DNA from: Thermomicrobiaceae bacterium
Lineage (GTDB): Bacteria > Chloroflexota > Chloroflexia > Thermomicrobiales > Thermomicrobiaceae
Assembly (NCBI GenBank): GCA_014874455.1
Contig: JADBJL010000090.1
Span: 62,001 to 126,000, forward strand
Length of the DNA stretch: 64,000 bases
Direction of reading: 5' to 3'
Of this stretch, positions 16,899 through 25,863 are shown one piece after another (positions within the stretch are counted from its first letter, which is position 1; each line of letters opens with the position of its first letter). The notes under the pieces were generated by a model that had not been told where the DNA came from, ran no database searches, and saw nothing but the letters and a program-made list of their open reading frames with translations. The position numbers and the translations under genes are program-made.

Positions 16899-18650
16899 AT
16901 GCGCGTACTCTGGCGTATCTTGCTGTATCTGAAACCATACCGCCGGACGTTGATCTCCGGGTACGCGGCGCTTCTCCTTAGCCTAGCGGCCCAGCTCGCT
17001 ATGCCCCGGTTGGTCGAACTGGCGATCGACGGCGGCATCGTCCCCCGTCGAGTCGAGGTCATTCTCGCCGCCGCCGGCGCCCTCGTACTCGTCGGCCTAG
17101 CGCAAGCGCTCCTGACATTCGCTCGCAGCTACTCCTTTCAGGCCCTCGCGGAAAATATCGCGTACCAATTGAGACACGAGCTGTATCGGCACCTCGAACG
17201 GCTGAGCTTTTCCTATTTCGACAAGGCCTATACCGGGCAGCTCATGGCCAGAGCAACCGAAGATGTGAACGCAATTCGCCGCTTCTTCTGGGTAGTGCCT
17301 CGTACATCCGTTCAGAGCTTGGGAACGCTCGCAGCGGTGTCAGTCATGCTCATCGTGATGAACTGGCGTCTTGCAGCCTTCTCGCTCAGCGTACTCCCTC
17401 TGCTGGCGCTAGCAACCGTCCACTTCAGTCGCAGGGCCCGCCACCTGTTTCTTCAGGTGCAGCAGCAGTTCGGCATCATGACGACGGTGCTCCAGGAGAA
17501 TCTGGCCGGGGCGAGAGTAGTCCGTGCCTTCGCGCGAGAAGACGCCGAAAGCGCGAGATTTGATGTCGAATTGCGCACCTTGCAGCAACGCTCGCTGACT
17601 GCCGCCCGCTGGTCGGCGCTCTACACCGCGTTCGTCACGACAGTGGGAGCCGCAAGTCTCATCCTCGTGGTCTGGTACGGGGGCCGGGAAGTCCTCGCCG
17701 GCCACCTGACGATTGGCCAGCTTACGGCCTTCTACTTCTTGCTCGTCTTGACCGCCCAGCCTGTGCGTATGCTGGGCTGGATGGTCAGCAGCACAGCGCG
17801 GGCCATCGCCTCCGGCCAGCGGATCTTCGAGGTTCTCGACCAATCACCGGAGATCTCGTCACCTCCTGGCGCTCTGGATGCCTCCGGCATCCGCGGTGCG
17901 GTGGAGTTCCGATCAGTCAGCTTCACTTACCCGGAGTCGGGTATCGCAAGCCTCTACGACATCTCGTTCACCGCTGAACCGGGTCAGCGTATCGCTCTCT
18001 TCGGCCCAACCGGCTCTGGAAAGAGCACGCTTGTCGCCCTCCTACCACGCTTCTACGACGCGAGTGCCGGAGCGGTTCTCATCGACGGCGTGGATGTACG
18101 GGCCTACGAGCTGAAGTCGCTGCGCCAGCGTATCGGCTTCGTAGCCCAAGACACGTTGCTCTTCTCTGTCACTATCTGGGAGAACATCGCCTTCGGACGA
18201 CCAGACGCTACCCAGAGCGAGATCATCGAGGCGGCGAAAGTCGCTCGAGCTCACGAGTTCATTACGGAACTACCTCGCGGTTACGACACCGTCGTAGGCG
18301 AGCGGGGCGTGTCGCTCTCAGGTGGCCAGAAGCAGCGCATCGCCATCGCTCGTACCTTGCTGATGGATCCCCGCATTTTGATCCTCGACGAGGCGACTTC
18401 CAGCGTCGATGCGGAGACTGAACACGCGATCCAAGAAGCTCTTCACGCACTGCTCGAAAGGCGGACATCGTTTATCATCGCGCACCGGATACGAACGCTC
18501 CAGAGCGCCGATCTTATCCTGGTACTCGACCAGGGTCGTATCGTCGAACGTGGAACGCACCAGGAGTTGCTCGCGCTCGGCGGCCTGTACGCGCGACAGT
18601 ACGCTCGGCAAGTGCAGGAGCGAACGCGACTGCACACGGCCGCGGATTAG
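16899..18650 (+). CDS. ABC exporter half-transporter, subunit 1
   Basis: 583-aa type IV ABC exporter half: six-helix membrane domain (about 1-310) fused to a nucleotide-binding domain. Walker A GPTGSGKST (about 369-377), signature LSGGQKQR (about 471), Walker B ILILDEATSSVD with catalytic Glu, and the H-loop IIAHRI are all canonical. It is followed nine bases later by a second half-transporter, so the active form is probably a heterodimer of the multidrug/lipid exporter type. Substrate cannot be predicted. Divergent from an HTH regulator. Confidence 0.9.
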   Translation: MRVLWRILLYLKPYRRTLISGYAALLLSLAAQLAMPRLVELAIDGGIVPRRVEVILAAAGALVLVGLAQALLTFARSYSFQALAENIAYQLRHELYRHLERLSFSYFDKAYTGQLMARATEDVNAIRRFFWVVPRTSVQSLGTLAAVSVMLIVMNWRLAAFSLSVLPLLALATVHFSRRARHLFLQVQQQFGIMTTVLQENLAGARVVRAFAREDAESARFDVELRTLQQRSLTAARWSALYTAFVTTVGAASLILVVWYGGREVLAGHLTIGQLTAFYFLLVLTAQPVRMLGWMVSSTARAIASGQRIFEVLDQSPEISSPPGALDASGIRGAVEFRSVSFTYPESGIASLYDISFTAEPGQRIALFGPTGSGKSTLVALLPRFYDASAGAVLIDGVDVRAYELKSLRQRIGFVAQDTLLFSVTIWENIAFGRPDATQSEIIEAAKVARAHEFITELPRGYDTVVGERGVSLSGGQKQRIAIARTLLMDPRILILDEATSSVDAETEHAIQEALHALLERRTSFIIAHRIRTLQSADLILVLDQGRIVERGTHQELLALGGLYARQYARQVQERTRLHTAAD

Positions 18651-18659
18651 GGGGCTTTC

Positions 18660-20474
18660 ATGCTCCAGCACGGGGAACTCGTCGGCACGATCGAGCAGCG
18701 GTTCGATCGACGAGTCTTGAGGAGACTCGTCCGGCGCGTGCTACCACACCGTACCGCCCTCATAGCGACCGGGCTGTTGATGCTGCTCAGCGCGCTGGCA
18801 GATCTGGCCATACCCTACCTGTTCGGGCGCGCAATCGATATGGTCGGTTCCGAGACTGACCACTCCATCTTCGGAGTCTCGGGGCAACGGGCGCTCGATG
18901 TAGTAGCACTCGCCCTACTCATTGCCGTCGGGCTGCGCTTCGGAGCCACCGCCGGGCAGCTCTACCTGGCTCAGGTCGTCGGGCAGCGATTGGTCTTCGA
19001 CCTACGCTCACGGCTCTTCACGCACCTGCAGCGGATCGGCCTGCGCTACCTGGATCGCCGAGGCGTCGGATCAGTGATGTCTCGGGTTCAGAACGACGTC
19101 AGTGTGATCAATGAACTATTCAGCGACGGCTTGGTCGGAGTCCTCAGCGACCTGCTGACCTTGGTGGGGATCGTCACAGTCATGGTCTTGACCAACTGGA
19201 GACTCGCGGCTGTCAGCTTCGCCGCAGTACCGATCGTGGTAGGAGGAATGGTGTGGTGGAGACGACATGCCGTCGAGGCGTATCGGGCCACCCGACTCGC
19301 GATTGCTCGACTGAACGGCCACCTGGCAGAGAGCATCAACGGAATCCGAGTGATCCAGACCTTCGCGCAGGAGGAGCGGCAACTCCAACGCTTCGAACAG
19401 GTGAATAGGGGTTATCTCGATGCCAGCTTGCGAGCGGCGCGGCTCTCGTCACTGCTCTTCCCTTCCGTGCAGGCGGTGGAAGCGGTGACGACGTCACTAC
19501 TCATCGGCGTCGGCGGCTGGTTACTGCTCGGGACACAGGCGTTCACGGTCGGTGAACTCGTCACGTTCGCTGCATACGTTTCGCGGTTCTACGAGCCGAT
19601 CCGCACGCTGAGCATGCGCTACGACACGCTGCAGGCAGCGACCACCGCGGCGGAGCGGATCTTCGAGCTCGAGGACGTCCGCCCCGAGGTGGAGGATCGC
19701 CCCGGTACGATCGAACTGCCGCCCGTACGCGGCGAAGTCGTGTACGACCATGTCACGTTCGGCTACGACCAGGTGCCAGTCCTGCACGACATCACAGTTC
19801 GAATCGAACCCGGCGAGACGGTCGCGCTGGTCGGTGAGACAGGTGCGGGGAAGAGCACCATGGCGGCTCTCCTGGCCCGGTACTACGACGTCTGGGCCGG
19901 CGCAATCCGGGTCGACGGCTACGATCTGCGGGACGTGACGCTGCGCTCGCTTCGCTCACAGCTCGGTGTCGTGCCGCAGGATCCCTTCCTCTTCGCGAGT
20001 ACTGTGCGTGACAATATCGCGTACGGGCGCCCAGAAGCCGAGGAGCACGACATCGTCGAGGTGGCGAGGGCAGTTGGTATCCATGAAGCGATCATGCAGT
20101 TGCCGCGAGGGTACGATACACCTGTCCACGAGCGCGGCGTTCGGCTCTCGGTCGGCCAGCGACAGTTAATCACGATTGCCCGCGTACTCCTGGCGGATCC
20201 GCGCATCGTTATCCTCGACGAAGCGACCGCTCACATCGACACGGAGACCGAGCAGCTCGTCCAGCGAGCGATCAAACGCTTGCTGAGCGGACGAACCGCT
20301 ATCGTCATCGCCCATCGCTTATCGACCGTGCGTGACGCGACGCGCATCCTCGTGCTCCACCAGGGGCGGATCGTGGAGGCCGGGAGACACGATGAGTTAC
20401 TCGCCCGCGAGGGTCATTACCGGCGCCTTTACCGGCTACAGTTCCAGGCGGCAGATAAGCTCGCGGCCGACTAG
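18660..20474 (+). CDS. ABC exporter half-transporter, subunit 2
   Basis: 604-aa partner of the preceding gene with the same membrane-NBD layout and a 20-residue longer N-terminus. Walker A is GETGAGKST (about 394), Walker B IVILDEATAHID and the H-loop VIAHRLST; the signature reads LSVGQRQ instead of LSGGQ. Such a single change often marks the less active ATP site in heterodimeric exporters, though here both Walker B Glu residues are kept. The ATG at 18660 immediately follows a GGGG stretch. Confidence 0.9.
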   Translation: MLQHGELVGTIEQRFDRRVLRRLVRRVLPHRTALIATGLLMLLSALADLAIPYLFGRAIDMVGSETDHSIFGVSGQRALDVVALALLIAVGLRFGATAGQLYLAQVVGQRLVFDLRSRLFTHLQRIGLRYLDRRGVGSVMSRVQNDVSVINELFSDGLVGVLSDLLTLVGIVTVMVLTNWRLAAVSFAAVPIVVGGMVWWRRHAVEAYRATRLAIARLNGHLAESINGIRVIQTFAQEERQLQRFEQVNRGYLDASLRAARLSSLLFPSVQAVEAVTTSLLIGVGGWLLLGTQAFTVGELVTFAAYVSRFYEPIRTLSMRYDTLQAATTAAERIFELEDVRPEVEDRPGTIELPPVRGEVVYDHVTFGYDQVPVLHDITVRIEPGETVALVGETGAGKSTMAALLARYYDVWAGAIRVDGYDLRDVTLRSLRSQLGVVPQDPFLFASTVRDNIAYGRPEAEEHDIVEVARAVGIHEAIMQLPRGYDTPVHERGVRLSVGQRQLITIARVLLADPRIVILDEATAHIDTETEQLVQRAIKRLLSGRTAIVIAHRLSTVRDATRILVLHQGRIVEAGRHDELLAREGHYRRLYRLQFQAADKLAAD

Positions 20475-20623
20475 CCAAACGGTCATAGTTTTCTGCGAGA
20501 AACCTTGCGGACGTACGCCTCTCGTGAAACAATGCTTCCAGAGTGCCCCAAGAGGTCGAGCCAGCCATCGAGCGCATCGGTCTTGGCCTACGTAAACAAG
20601 CTTGCGACCGAGAAGGGGCAAAC

Positions 20624-21469
20624 GTGAATAAGGTCGAGCTTGCAGCACGGGTAGCCCAACGGAGTGGTCAGCCTCCCGAGAAGACGGCCCACGTTGTCGG
20701 TCTCCTGTTCAGGGTAATCGCCGAAACGCTCGGCCGGGGTGAAGAAGTGCGCGTGGCGGGTTTCGGCTCGTTTCGTCGGCGCTATCTCCCGGCGCGTTAC
20801 GTGCGCAACCCTCGTACTGGTGAGCTCCAACCAGTGGCTCCCCGGTTTGTCCCCACCTTCGTCGCCAGCGATCGGCTGCGACGAGCTGTCCTCCCTCAAG
20901 ATCGGATAGAGGGATTGCGGCCTGAGCAGTCAGTGTCGGGGTTGACTATGCAGGTGACAGAGGACGCAGCGAGGACGACCGCAGAGCAGCCCGGGTCGGC
21001 GGGGGAGCAGCTCAGTCGCCGGGTCGGAGTACACCTGTATCTCCCGGAGTGTGTGGTGGTCGGAGAGCTGTTCGTCTCCGAACCTTCGCTCGCCGGGTTC
21101 TTGCAAGTCTCCGGCACTTGCTTGTATCTGCATAATGCAGTCGCCTTTCCGTATCTCGAGGGGAGTCCACCGACGAGGACGAAAGAGGTCGCTGTTCGGA
21201 AAGACGACGTGCTGTTTATCGTAGCGCGCGGCGAGCTGGCGAACGAGCCGCCGAGCGCCGCGGTTACCGAGGTACAGGCAATGTGCGGGGCGTTTGCCAT
21301 CCGTGGCAAGTCATCACTGCCCTGGGCAACACTGATCCGCGAGCTGAGTCAGGAGGAGCAACGCTTCATCCCGCTCTGGCAGGTGACCGTTCACGGGCCG
21401 AGCCGAGCGAGCTTCTCCGAACCGTCGATCCTTTTGGGGCTGCGACGGCTCACCCTCTTAGGCACTTGA
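20624..21469 (+). CDS. HU/IHF-domain protein with a C-terminal tandem domain of unknown function
   Basis: 281 aa. Residues 1-90 are a complete HU/IHF domain (KVELAARVAQRSG, VAGFGSFRRRYLPAR, RNPRTGE), so the protein should bind DNA. A linker (about 95-130) leads to two related beta-rich modules (about 132-200 and 215-279): both have a short strand pattern with G-E/K-x-x, a leucine-rich helix (LAGFL / LIREL), a CLYLHNAV / FIPLWQVTV strand and a closing VAVRKDDVLFI / ILLGLRRLTLL strand. From memory, similar modules occur as single small proteins in Chloroflexota; no function is known to me. The GTG at 20624 with AAGGGG six bases upstream is chosen; the ORF-track start is 27 codons upstream. Confidence 0.75.
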   Translation: MNKVELAARVAQRSGQPPEKTAHVVGLLFRVIAETLGRGEEVRVAGFGSFRRRYLPARYVRNPRTGELQPVAPRFVPTFVASDRLRRAVLPQDRIEGLRPEQSVSGLTMQVTEDAARTTAEQPGSAGEQLSRRVGVHLYLPECVVVGELFVSEPSLAGFLQVSGTCLYLHNAVAFPYLEGSPPTRTKEVAVRKDDVLFIVARGELANEPPSAAVTEVQAMCGAFAIRGKSSLPWATLIRELSQEEQRFIPLWQVTVHGPSRASFSEPSILLGLRRLTLLGT

Positions 21470-21485
21470 TGGTTCGGAGCCGGCA

Positions 21486-22289
21486 CTACAGCAGGCGTAA
21501 CTGATCGGTGCCCGTCACAGGAGCGCGCGAGTCCCACGCTACTGGTGAACCCCGGCGGGGTAATGTCCGTATCGGCACACGCTCGTGTCTGATGCCGATC
21601 GTCTGTCTGACCGTCTCAAGCGCACGGCGAGGGGTGTTGTTCTCGGCCGAGAGGTGAGCGAGCCAGACCTCCCGCCCGAGCCACAAGTCCAGCCTGGCGA
21701 GCGTCAATGCGCACTCCTCGTTGCTGAGGTGTCCGCGCGGGCTGCGTATGCGCTGCTTCAGCGGCCAGGGATAAGAGCCACGCTCAAGCAGCTCGGTGTC
21801 GTAGTTCGCTTCCAAAACCACGAGGTGTGCCGTGCGCAGCGCCTCGTAGACATGCTGGTCAACAGTACCAAGGTCGGTGAAGACAGCGACGGCCGCCTCG
21901 CCATCGCTCACGACGAAGCCAACCGGTTCCAAGGCATCGTGGGAGACTTCGACCGGCAGGACAACAAGCCCACCGAGTTCGTAGGCCCGGCCCGGCGAGA
22001 TGACCTCATGCTGGAAACCGGGACCCGGATCGAGCGCGCGCAGGGTTCCGGCGGTACAGATGACCGGCACGTGCTGGTATCGGAGCAAGTGAACAAGCCC
22101 GCACACATGGTCATGGTGCTCGTGCGACAGAAGGATAGCTGTGAGGGCATCGTCGGTAATCCCGAGTGCCGCCAGCGCCGTGTGCAGCGCGCGAATCGGC
22201 AGACCGGCGTCAAGCAGCAGGGCGGTGTCCCTATGCTGAATCACCATGGCGTTGCCACTGCTACCGCTGGCTAGCGAGACGACGCGCAT
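21486..22289 (-). CDS. metallo-beta-lactamase-fold hydrolase, YycJ/WalJ type
   Basis: 267-aa dinuclear-metal hydrolase. It begins at once with the family motif SLASGSSGNA, then the metal-binding SHEHHDH, VEVSHDALEPVGF, the FTDLGTV Asp, LEANYDTELL and RSPRGHLSNEEC. These match the YycJ/WalJ group, thought to act as 5'-3' exonuclease-type enzymes and linked in Firmicutes to wall/cell-division control. No two-component genes are nearby. Convergent with the HU-fusion gene, with 16 bases between stops. Confidence 0.85.
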   Translation of the reverse strand: MRVVSLASGSSGNAMVIQHRDTALLLDAGLPIRALHTALAALGITDDALTAILLSHEHHDHVCGLVHLLRYQHVPVICTAGTLRALDPGPGFQHEVISPGRAYELGGLVVLPVEVSHDALEPVGFVVSDGEAAVAVFTDLGTVDQHVYEALRTAHLVVLEANYDTELLERGSYPWPLKQRIRSPRGHLSNEECALTLARLDLWLGREVWLAHLSAENNTPRRALETVRQTIGIRHERVPIRTLPRRGSPVAWDSRAPVTGTDQLRLL

Positions 22290-22334
22290 CGGCGTTCTCC
22301 CATCCAGACAGGTGCCTCTACGCCCGCTCGTGCC

Positions 22335-23132
22335 TCAGAAACTCGGCACCGCGATCACCGCCGCGAAGCGTCCTGCACGGCAACTACCGGCTCGATAGTC
22401 CCGATGAGAAAACCAGTCGGAACTCCGACAACGCGTACAGATCGCAGCCAGCTCGACATGGTCAGGCCGCAGGCCGGCCGCCAGGAGTGACAACCGGTTC
22501 GCTTCCACGAGGTCGAAATGCCAGCCGCTGCCGCGCCGCAGCACCGCTCGGCCCTGCCGGTCTATCCCACACTTCGACCAGGCCTCGAGAACCTCGTCAC
22601 CGACTTCATAACAACAGACGCCGATCGCCGGGCCTATACCAGCGCGGAGTTGAGCTGGGTCAGTCCCGAACTCGGCGTGGAGCAGCCGCACTGCTTCGAG
22701 CACGATGCCGCTCACCGTGCCTCTCCACCCGGCATGCAGCGCCGCGGCAACACGGTTCACCGGGTCGTACAGGACAACCGGCGCGCAGTCGGCGCAGAAG
22801 ACCGCAAGGGGCAGCCCTGGGACGCACGTGGCCAATCCGTCCGTTGCCGAAATAGCCGTGTCGAGCACATCAGCGCCGCTCCCGGCATCGCGTTCTGAGA
22901 CGAGCGCGACGCGGGTACCATGCACCTGACGTGCACAGACTGTCCGGCGCCAGTCCAGGCCGATAGCCTGCCACCAGCGCCTCCGGTTGTCGCGTACTGC
23001 CGCCGCTTCGCCGGTGGCGAAACTGACATCTCCTTCGAGCGGGAGTGACGGGTGCCGCCGGGTGATGCCGTGCGGCACACCGAGTGCCTCCAGGTGACGA
23101 AAGCGGTACACGTCGAGCGGGAAATCGAGCAT
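22335..23132 (-). CDS. pgeF: laccase-domain purine nucleoside phosphorylase/polyphenol oxidase
   Basis: 265-aa member of the YfiH/LACC1 group. Members phosphorolyse or deaminate purine nucleosides and have been reported to edit L-Ser in peptidoglycan precursors (PgeF). Metal-site motifs are RQVHGTRV, FCADCAPVVLYDP, LHAGWRGT, GPAIGVCCYEVGDEV and a final CTRCRSSDWFSHR. Its ATG lies 12 bases after the stop of the ThDP enzyme, so both are on one transcript. Alternative polyphenol oxidase activity has been described for relatives and is less likely to be the main role. Confidence 0.88.
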   Translation of the reverse strand: MLDFPLDVYRFRHLEALGVPHGITRRHPSLPLEGDVSFATGEAAAVRDNRRRWWQAIGLDWRRTVCARQVHGTRVALVSERDAGSGADVLDTAISATDGLATCVPGLPLAVFCADCAPVVLYDPVNRVAAALHAGWRGTVSGIVLEAVRLLHAEFGTDPAQLRAGIGPAIGVCCYEVGDEVLEAWSKCGIDRQGRAVLRRGSGWHFDLVEANRLSLLAAGLRPDHVELAAICTRCRSSDWFSHRDYRAGSCRAGRFAAVIAVPSF

Positions 23133-23144
23133 CTGCGAAGCCGT

Positions 23145-24782
23145 TCAGTAGCGCTCGAGCGCCAAGGGTACGTCGATCAGCACCGGTCGACCGCTGTCGA
23201 CGCTACGGTGCAGCGCCTCCGCCAGCTCATCCGGTGAACTCGCCCGGAGCGCCTGAATGCCGTACGCGTCAGCGATCTTGAGGAAATCCGGGTTCACGAG
23301 ATCGACGTCGATATACCGGCCCGGGTGCGATCGCCGCATCGCCACTTTGACAGCCGTGTGGGTGCTGTCGTTGAAGATGACCACGGTGATCGGAATGCGA
23401 TAGTGTGCCAGTACGCCCAGCTCCTCTATCGTGAACTGGAACCCGCCATCCCCAGCGAGCGAGACGACCGTTCGCTCTGGCCGCGCTAGCTTCGCGCCGA
23501 TCGCTGTCGGCAAAGAAGATCCGAGCGTGCCGAAGCCGCGCGGGAAGATGTACGTGCGCGGCTCGTAAATCGGAAGATAGCGGACTCCCTCGTAGCACAT
23601 CATCGTCATATCGTTCACGACGACCGCATCGCGCGGTAATGCCTGGCGAAGAGCCTCGAGATAGGGGAGATAGCGCGCAGTTCGCTCGTCGACCGGTTCG
23701 AGCATTCGTTGCCGTACCGCCCTCACGTCCGCGATAGGCCAGCGCTCAACCGGACGAGCACCGGCACGGATCCGCTCGAGCAGTGCACGCAGTGTGGCGG
23801 CCGCGTCGGCCTGGATAGCGACGGCCGTGGGATAGCGCTTGCCGAACTCGCTCGGGTCGATATCGATATGAATCAGCGGCTTCGGTAGCGGCATGCTACC
23901 GTCGGCGGTCGTGCGGATCCCGAGCCCCGTGCCGATGGCGATCGTCAGATCCGATCCTGTCATCAGTGAAGAAACCGGGTTTTCGGGAGACCACCGGTAC
24001 CCGAAGGCGCCCGTGGCATAAGGGTGATCCTCAGGTATGGCACCCTTGCCGGGTAGTGACGTGCACACCGGCGCGCCGAGTTCCTCGGCTAATTCGCGGA
24101 CGAGTGGTGCGGCCTCTTCGGTTGCTGCGCCACCGCCGGCGAAGATGAAGACACGCCGTGCCTGGCGGATCAATTCAGCCGCCTGATCGATCAGCGAGTG
24201 GGGTGGGAGCGCTGGGCTCGGCTCGATCCTTCCAGGCTGCTCTAGTGTCGCTTCCTCCTCGAGTACATCGAGGGGGATCTCGACGTAAACTGGGCGTGGT
24301 CGGCCTGTATACAGTTGCGTAAATGCTTCACTGATGGCCGGGACAATCTCGGTCGCATCGCGAACCTGGTATGCCCATTTGACCAGTGGTTGGATAGACG
24401 CCATCTGGTCGGTCATCTCATGGAGGTTGCCTTCGAGTTTACCCAAGAAACGGCGTTCCAGGTTGGTAGCGATCAGGAGGACGCGAGAACTGTCGGCGAA
24501 GGCCTGGGCAACAGGCGTCGCAATGTTCGTTACTCCCGGGCCGGTGATCGTGATGGCTACGCCCGGTTGGCCGGAAGCTCGAGCGTAGCCATCGGCCATG
24601 AAGCCGGCGCCTTGCTCGTGGCGTGGGAGGATTGTCGATACGTGATCGTTGTCGTACAGCGCATCATAGATCTCGAGCGTGTGAACCCCGGGGATACCGA
24701 AGACATACCGTACACCCTGCGCTTCGAGGGCCTTCACTAAGGCCACGCCGCCGCTGACCCGGCGTTTCGTCTCGACTGCCAC
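23145..24782 (-). CDS. thiamine-diphosphate enzyme, acetolactate-synthase large-subunit like
   Basis: 545 aa in the standard three-domain ThDP layout: Pyr domain with the catalytic Glu in PRHEQGAGFMADGYA, central domain (SLPGKGAIPEDHP), and PP domain with the metal/ThDP motif GDGGFQFTIEELG. This may be an acetolactate synthase or a related 2-oxoacid decarboxylase/lyase; the absence of an adjacent small regulatory subunit ilvH and ilvC argues against the biosynthetic enzyme. I use the GTG at 24782, with CGGAGA just upstream, because a TATACT element at 24839-24844 makes the ORF-track start at 24878 lie upstream of the likely transcription start. Confidence 0.78.
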   Translation of the reverse strand: MAVETKRRVSGGVALVKALEAQGVRYVFGIPGVHTLEIYDALYDNDHVSTILPRHEQGAGFMADGYARASGQPGVAITITGPGVTNIATPVAQAFADSSRVLLIATNLERRFLGKLEGNLHEMTDQMASIQPLVKWAYQVRDATEIVPAISEAFTQLYTGRPRPVYVEIPLDVLEEEATLEQPGRIEPSPALPPHSLIDQAAELIRQARRVFIFAGGGAATEEAAPLVRELAEELGAPVCTSLPGKGAIPEDHPYATGAFGYRWSPENPVSSLMTGSDLTIAIGTGLGIRTTADGSMPLPKPLIHIDIDPSEFGKRYPTAVAIQADAAATLRALLERIRAGARPVERWPIADVRAVRQRMLEPVDERTARYLPYLEALRQALPRDAVVVNDMTMMCYEGVRYLPIYEPRTYIFPRGFGTLGSSLPTAIGAKLARPERTVVSLAGDGGFQFTIEELGVLAHYRIPITVVIFNDSTHTAVKVAMRRSHPGRYIDVDLVNPDFLKIADAYGIQALRASSPDELAEALHRSVDSGRPVLIDVPLALERY

Positions 24783-24838
24783 CTGTCTCCGCTCCCACTC
24801 ATAACTGCAGTGCGGCTCCCGGCGAGCTGCCAGCGGGT

Positions 24839-24844
24839 AGTATA
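24839..24844 (-). promoter_or_regulatory. -10 element TATACT of the ThDP enzyme gene
   Basis: Minus-strand TATACT 56 bases before the GTG start. No good -35 hexamer is seen at 16-18 bases; predicted start of transcription near 24832. Confidence 0.45.
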
Positions 24845-25010
24845 GCCGGACATCCCGATGGTAGCCCCTGGTCGTCATCGATCTCGAGGGTGAGAACCTG
24901 GCCCGTTGTGGTTCCCAGAGGTTCGTGGGAGCGTGGTTAGGATGCGCGGGTGAACCGGTGGGGCGTAGACCGGCGGGTGCGTACTGTGCGTGCGGTCAGG
25001 CTCTAAGAGT

Positions 25011-25044
25011 GCTCTTGCGCATAAGCGCACTTATCCGCAAGAGC
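25011..25044 (-). terminator. hairpin downstream of nfi
   Basis: GCTCTTGCG pairs with CGCAAGAGC, then a C/C mismatch, then ATAAG pairs with CTTAT around a CGCA tetraloop: 14 paired bases. There is no T-run on either side, so it may be a terminator or part of a structured RNA. Confidence 0.5.
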
Positions 25045-25168
25045 GGGGGCAGGGTGCCTCAGCGAACACGCCACCTGCAGGGGACTCACCTGCGATGTGC
25101 CTCTGCCCCGTCGGGCTGCACCTGCCTGCGAGGCTTGCGACAAGGGCAATCACACTGCCTCCAGCCCC

Positions 25169-25846
25169 TTACGACCGTCGGGCACGGAGCGCGGCTACCG
25201 CACGCTGCGCTTCTCGGTGCGCACGCAGTGTGGGTTCGGGAATGCGATCGTGCGCAAGTCGTAATGTCCAGCTTACAGCTTCTTCGAGTGTGATCAGATG
25301 CCCCACGGACACGAAGACCGGCCGAGCACCGGCCTTTGTCCGAACGACCATGCCGACGACCTCTCCGTCATCGATGAGGGGCGAGGCGGCCCCGCGCTCC
25401 GGGGCAGGCTCGTGATAGCGACCAACCAGTTTAGATTTGGCTACCCCGATCGTCGGGATGCCAAGGTGTACCCCGACGTGGCTGGCCAGTCCGCACCGTC
25501 GTGGGTGGGCTCTGCCCTGCCCGTCGACGAATAGAAGGTCTGGCCGGGTTGCCAGTGCTCGTACCGCGTCGATCACAGCCGGCGCCTCGCGGAACGAAAG
25601 ATAACCTGGGATATACGGAAAATCGACGCGGCGGACGAGCTGGCGATGCTCGCGGACGACTAGCCCCTGGGGATCCATCGCGATCACCACCGCTACCGCT
25701 TCATCGCCGGCGATATGGACGTCCGCCCCGGCGACTACCGCCGGTTCCCGCTCGAGTGGCCGCTCGACGACCTGAAGAGCCAGTTGTCGTTGCAGTTCAT
25801 TTAGGCTAGCGAGATCGAGTGTGGTGATGCCGTGGGCTGCACGCAC
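25169..25846 (-). CDS. nfi: endonuclease V (deoxyinosine 3'-endonuclease)
   Basis: Nicks DNA one phosphodiester 3' of deoxyinosine to start repair of deaminated adenine. The 225-aa protein keeps the metal ligands Asp42 (GADVHIAGD), Glu87 (PGYLSFREAP) and Asp108 (LLFVDGQGRAHPR), plus GIPTIGVAKSKLVG. The common DGHG reads DGQG here. The start is GTG 25846, with GGAG eight bases before; the longer ORF-track N-terminus is an Arg/His-rich shadow of fmt. It follows fmt by 17 bases, as the last gene of a GTPase-fmt-nfi operon. Confidence 0.92.
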   Translation of the reverse strand: MRAAHGITTLDLASLNELQRQLALQVVERPLEREPAVVAGADVHIAGDEAVAVVIAMDPQGLVVREHRQLVRRVDFPYIPGYLSFREAPAVIDAVRALATRPDLLFVDGQGRAHPRRCGLASHVGVHLGIPTIGVAKSKLVGRYHEPAPERGAASPLIDDGEVVGMVVRTKAGARPVFVSVGHLITLEEAVSWTLRLAHDRIPEPTLRAHREAQRAVAALRARRS

Positions 25847-25863
25847 GATGACTTCTCCAGCTC

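Larger units (their letters stand above)
24783..25168. other. 386-bp intergenic region with nested inverted repeats
   Basis: Lies between the nfi stop and the ThDP enzyme start, both minus strand. No convincing ORF. It contains a 14-bp hairpin with one mismatch (25011-25044), a larger inverted repeat (25046-25109) with an inner stem, several CACCTGC/GCAGGTG copies, and a TATACT element near the downstream gene. It may hold the nfi terminator and possibly a structured RNA; it does not match any riboswitch consensus I know. Confidence 0.55.
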
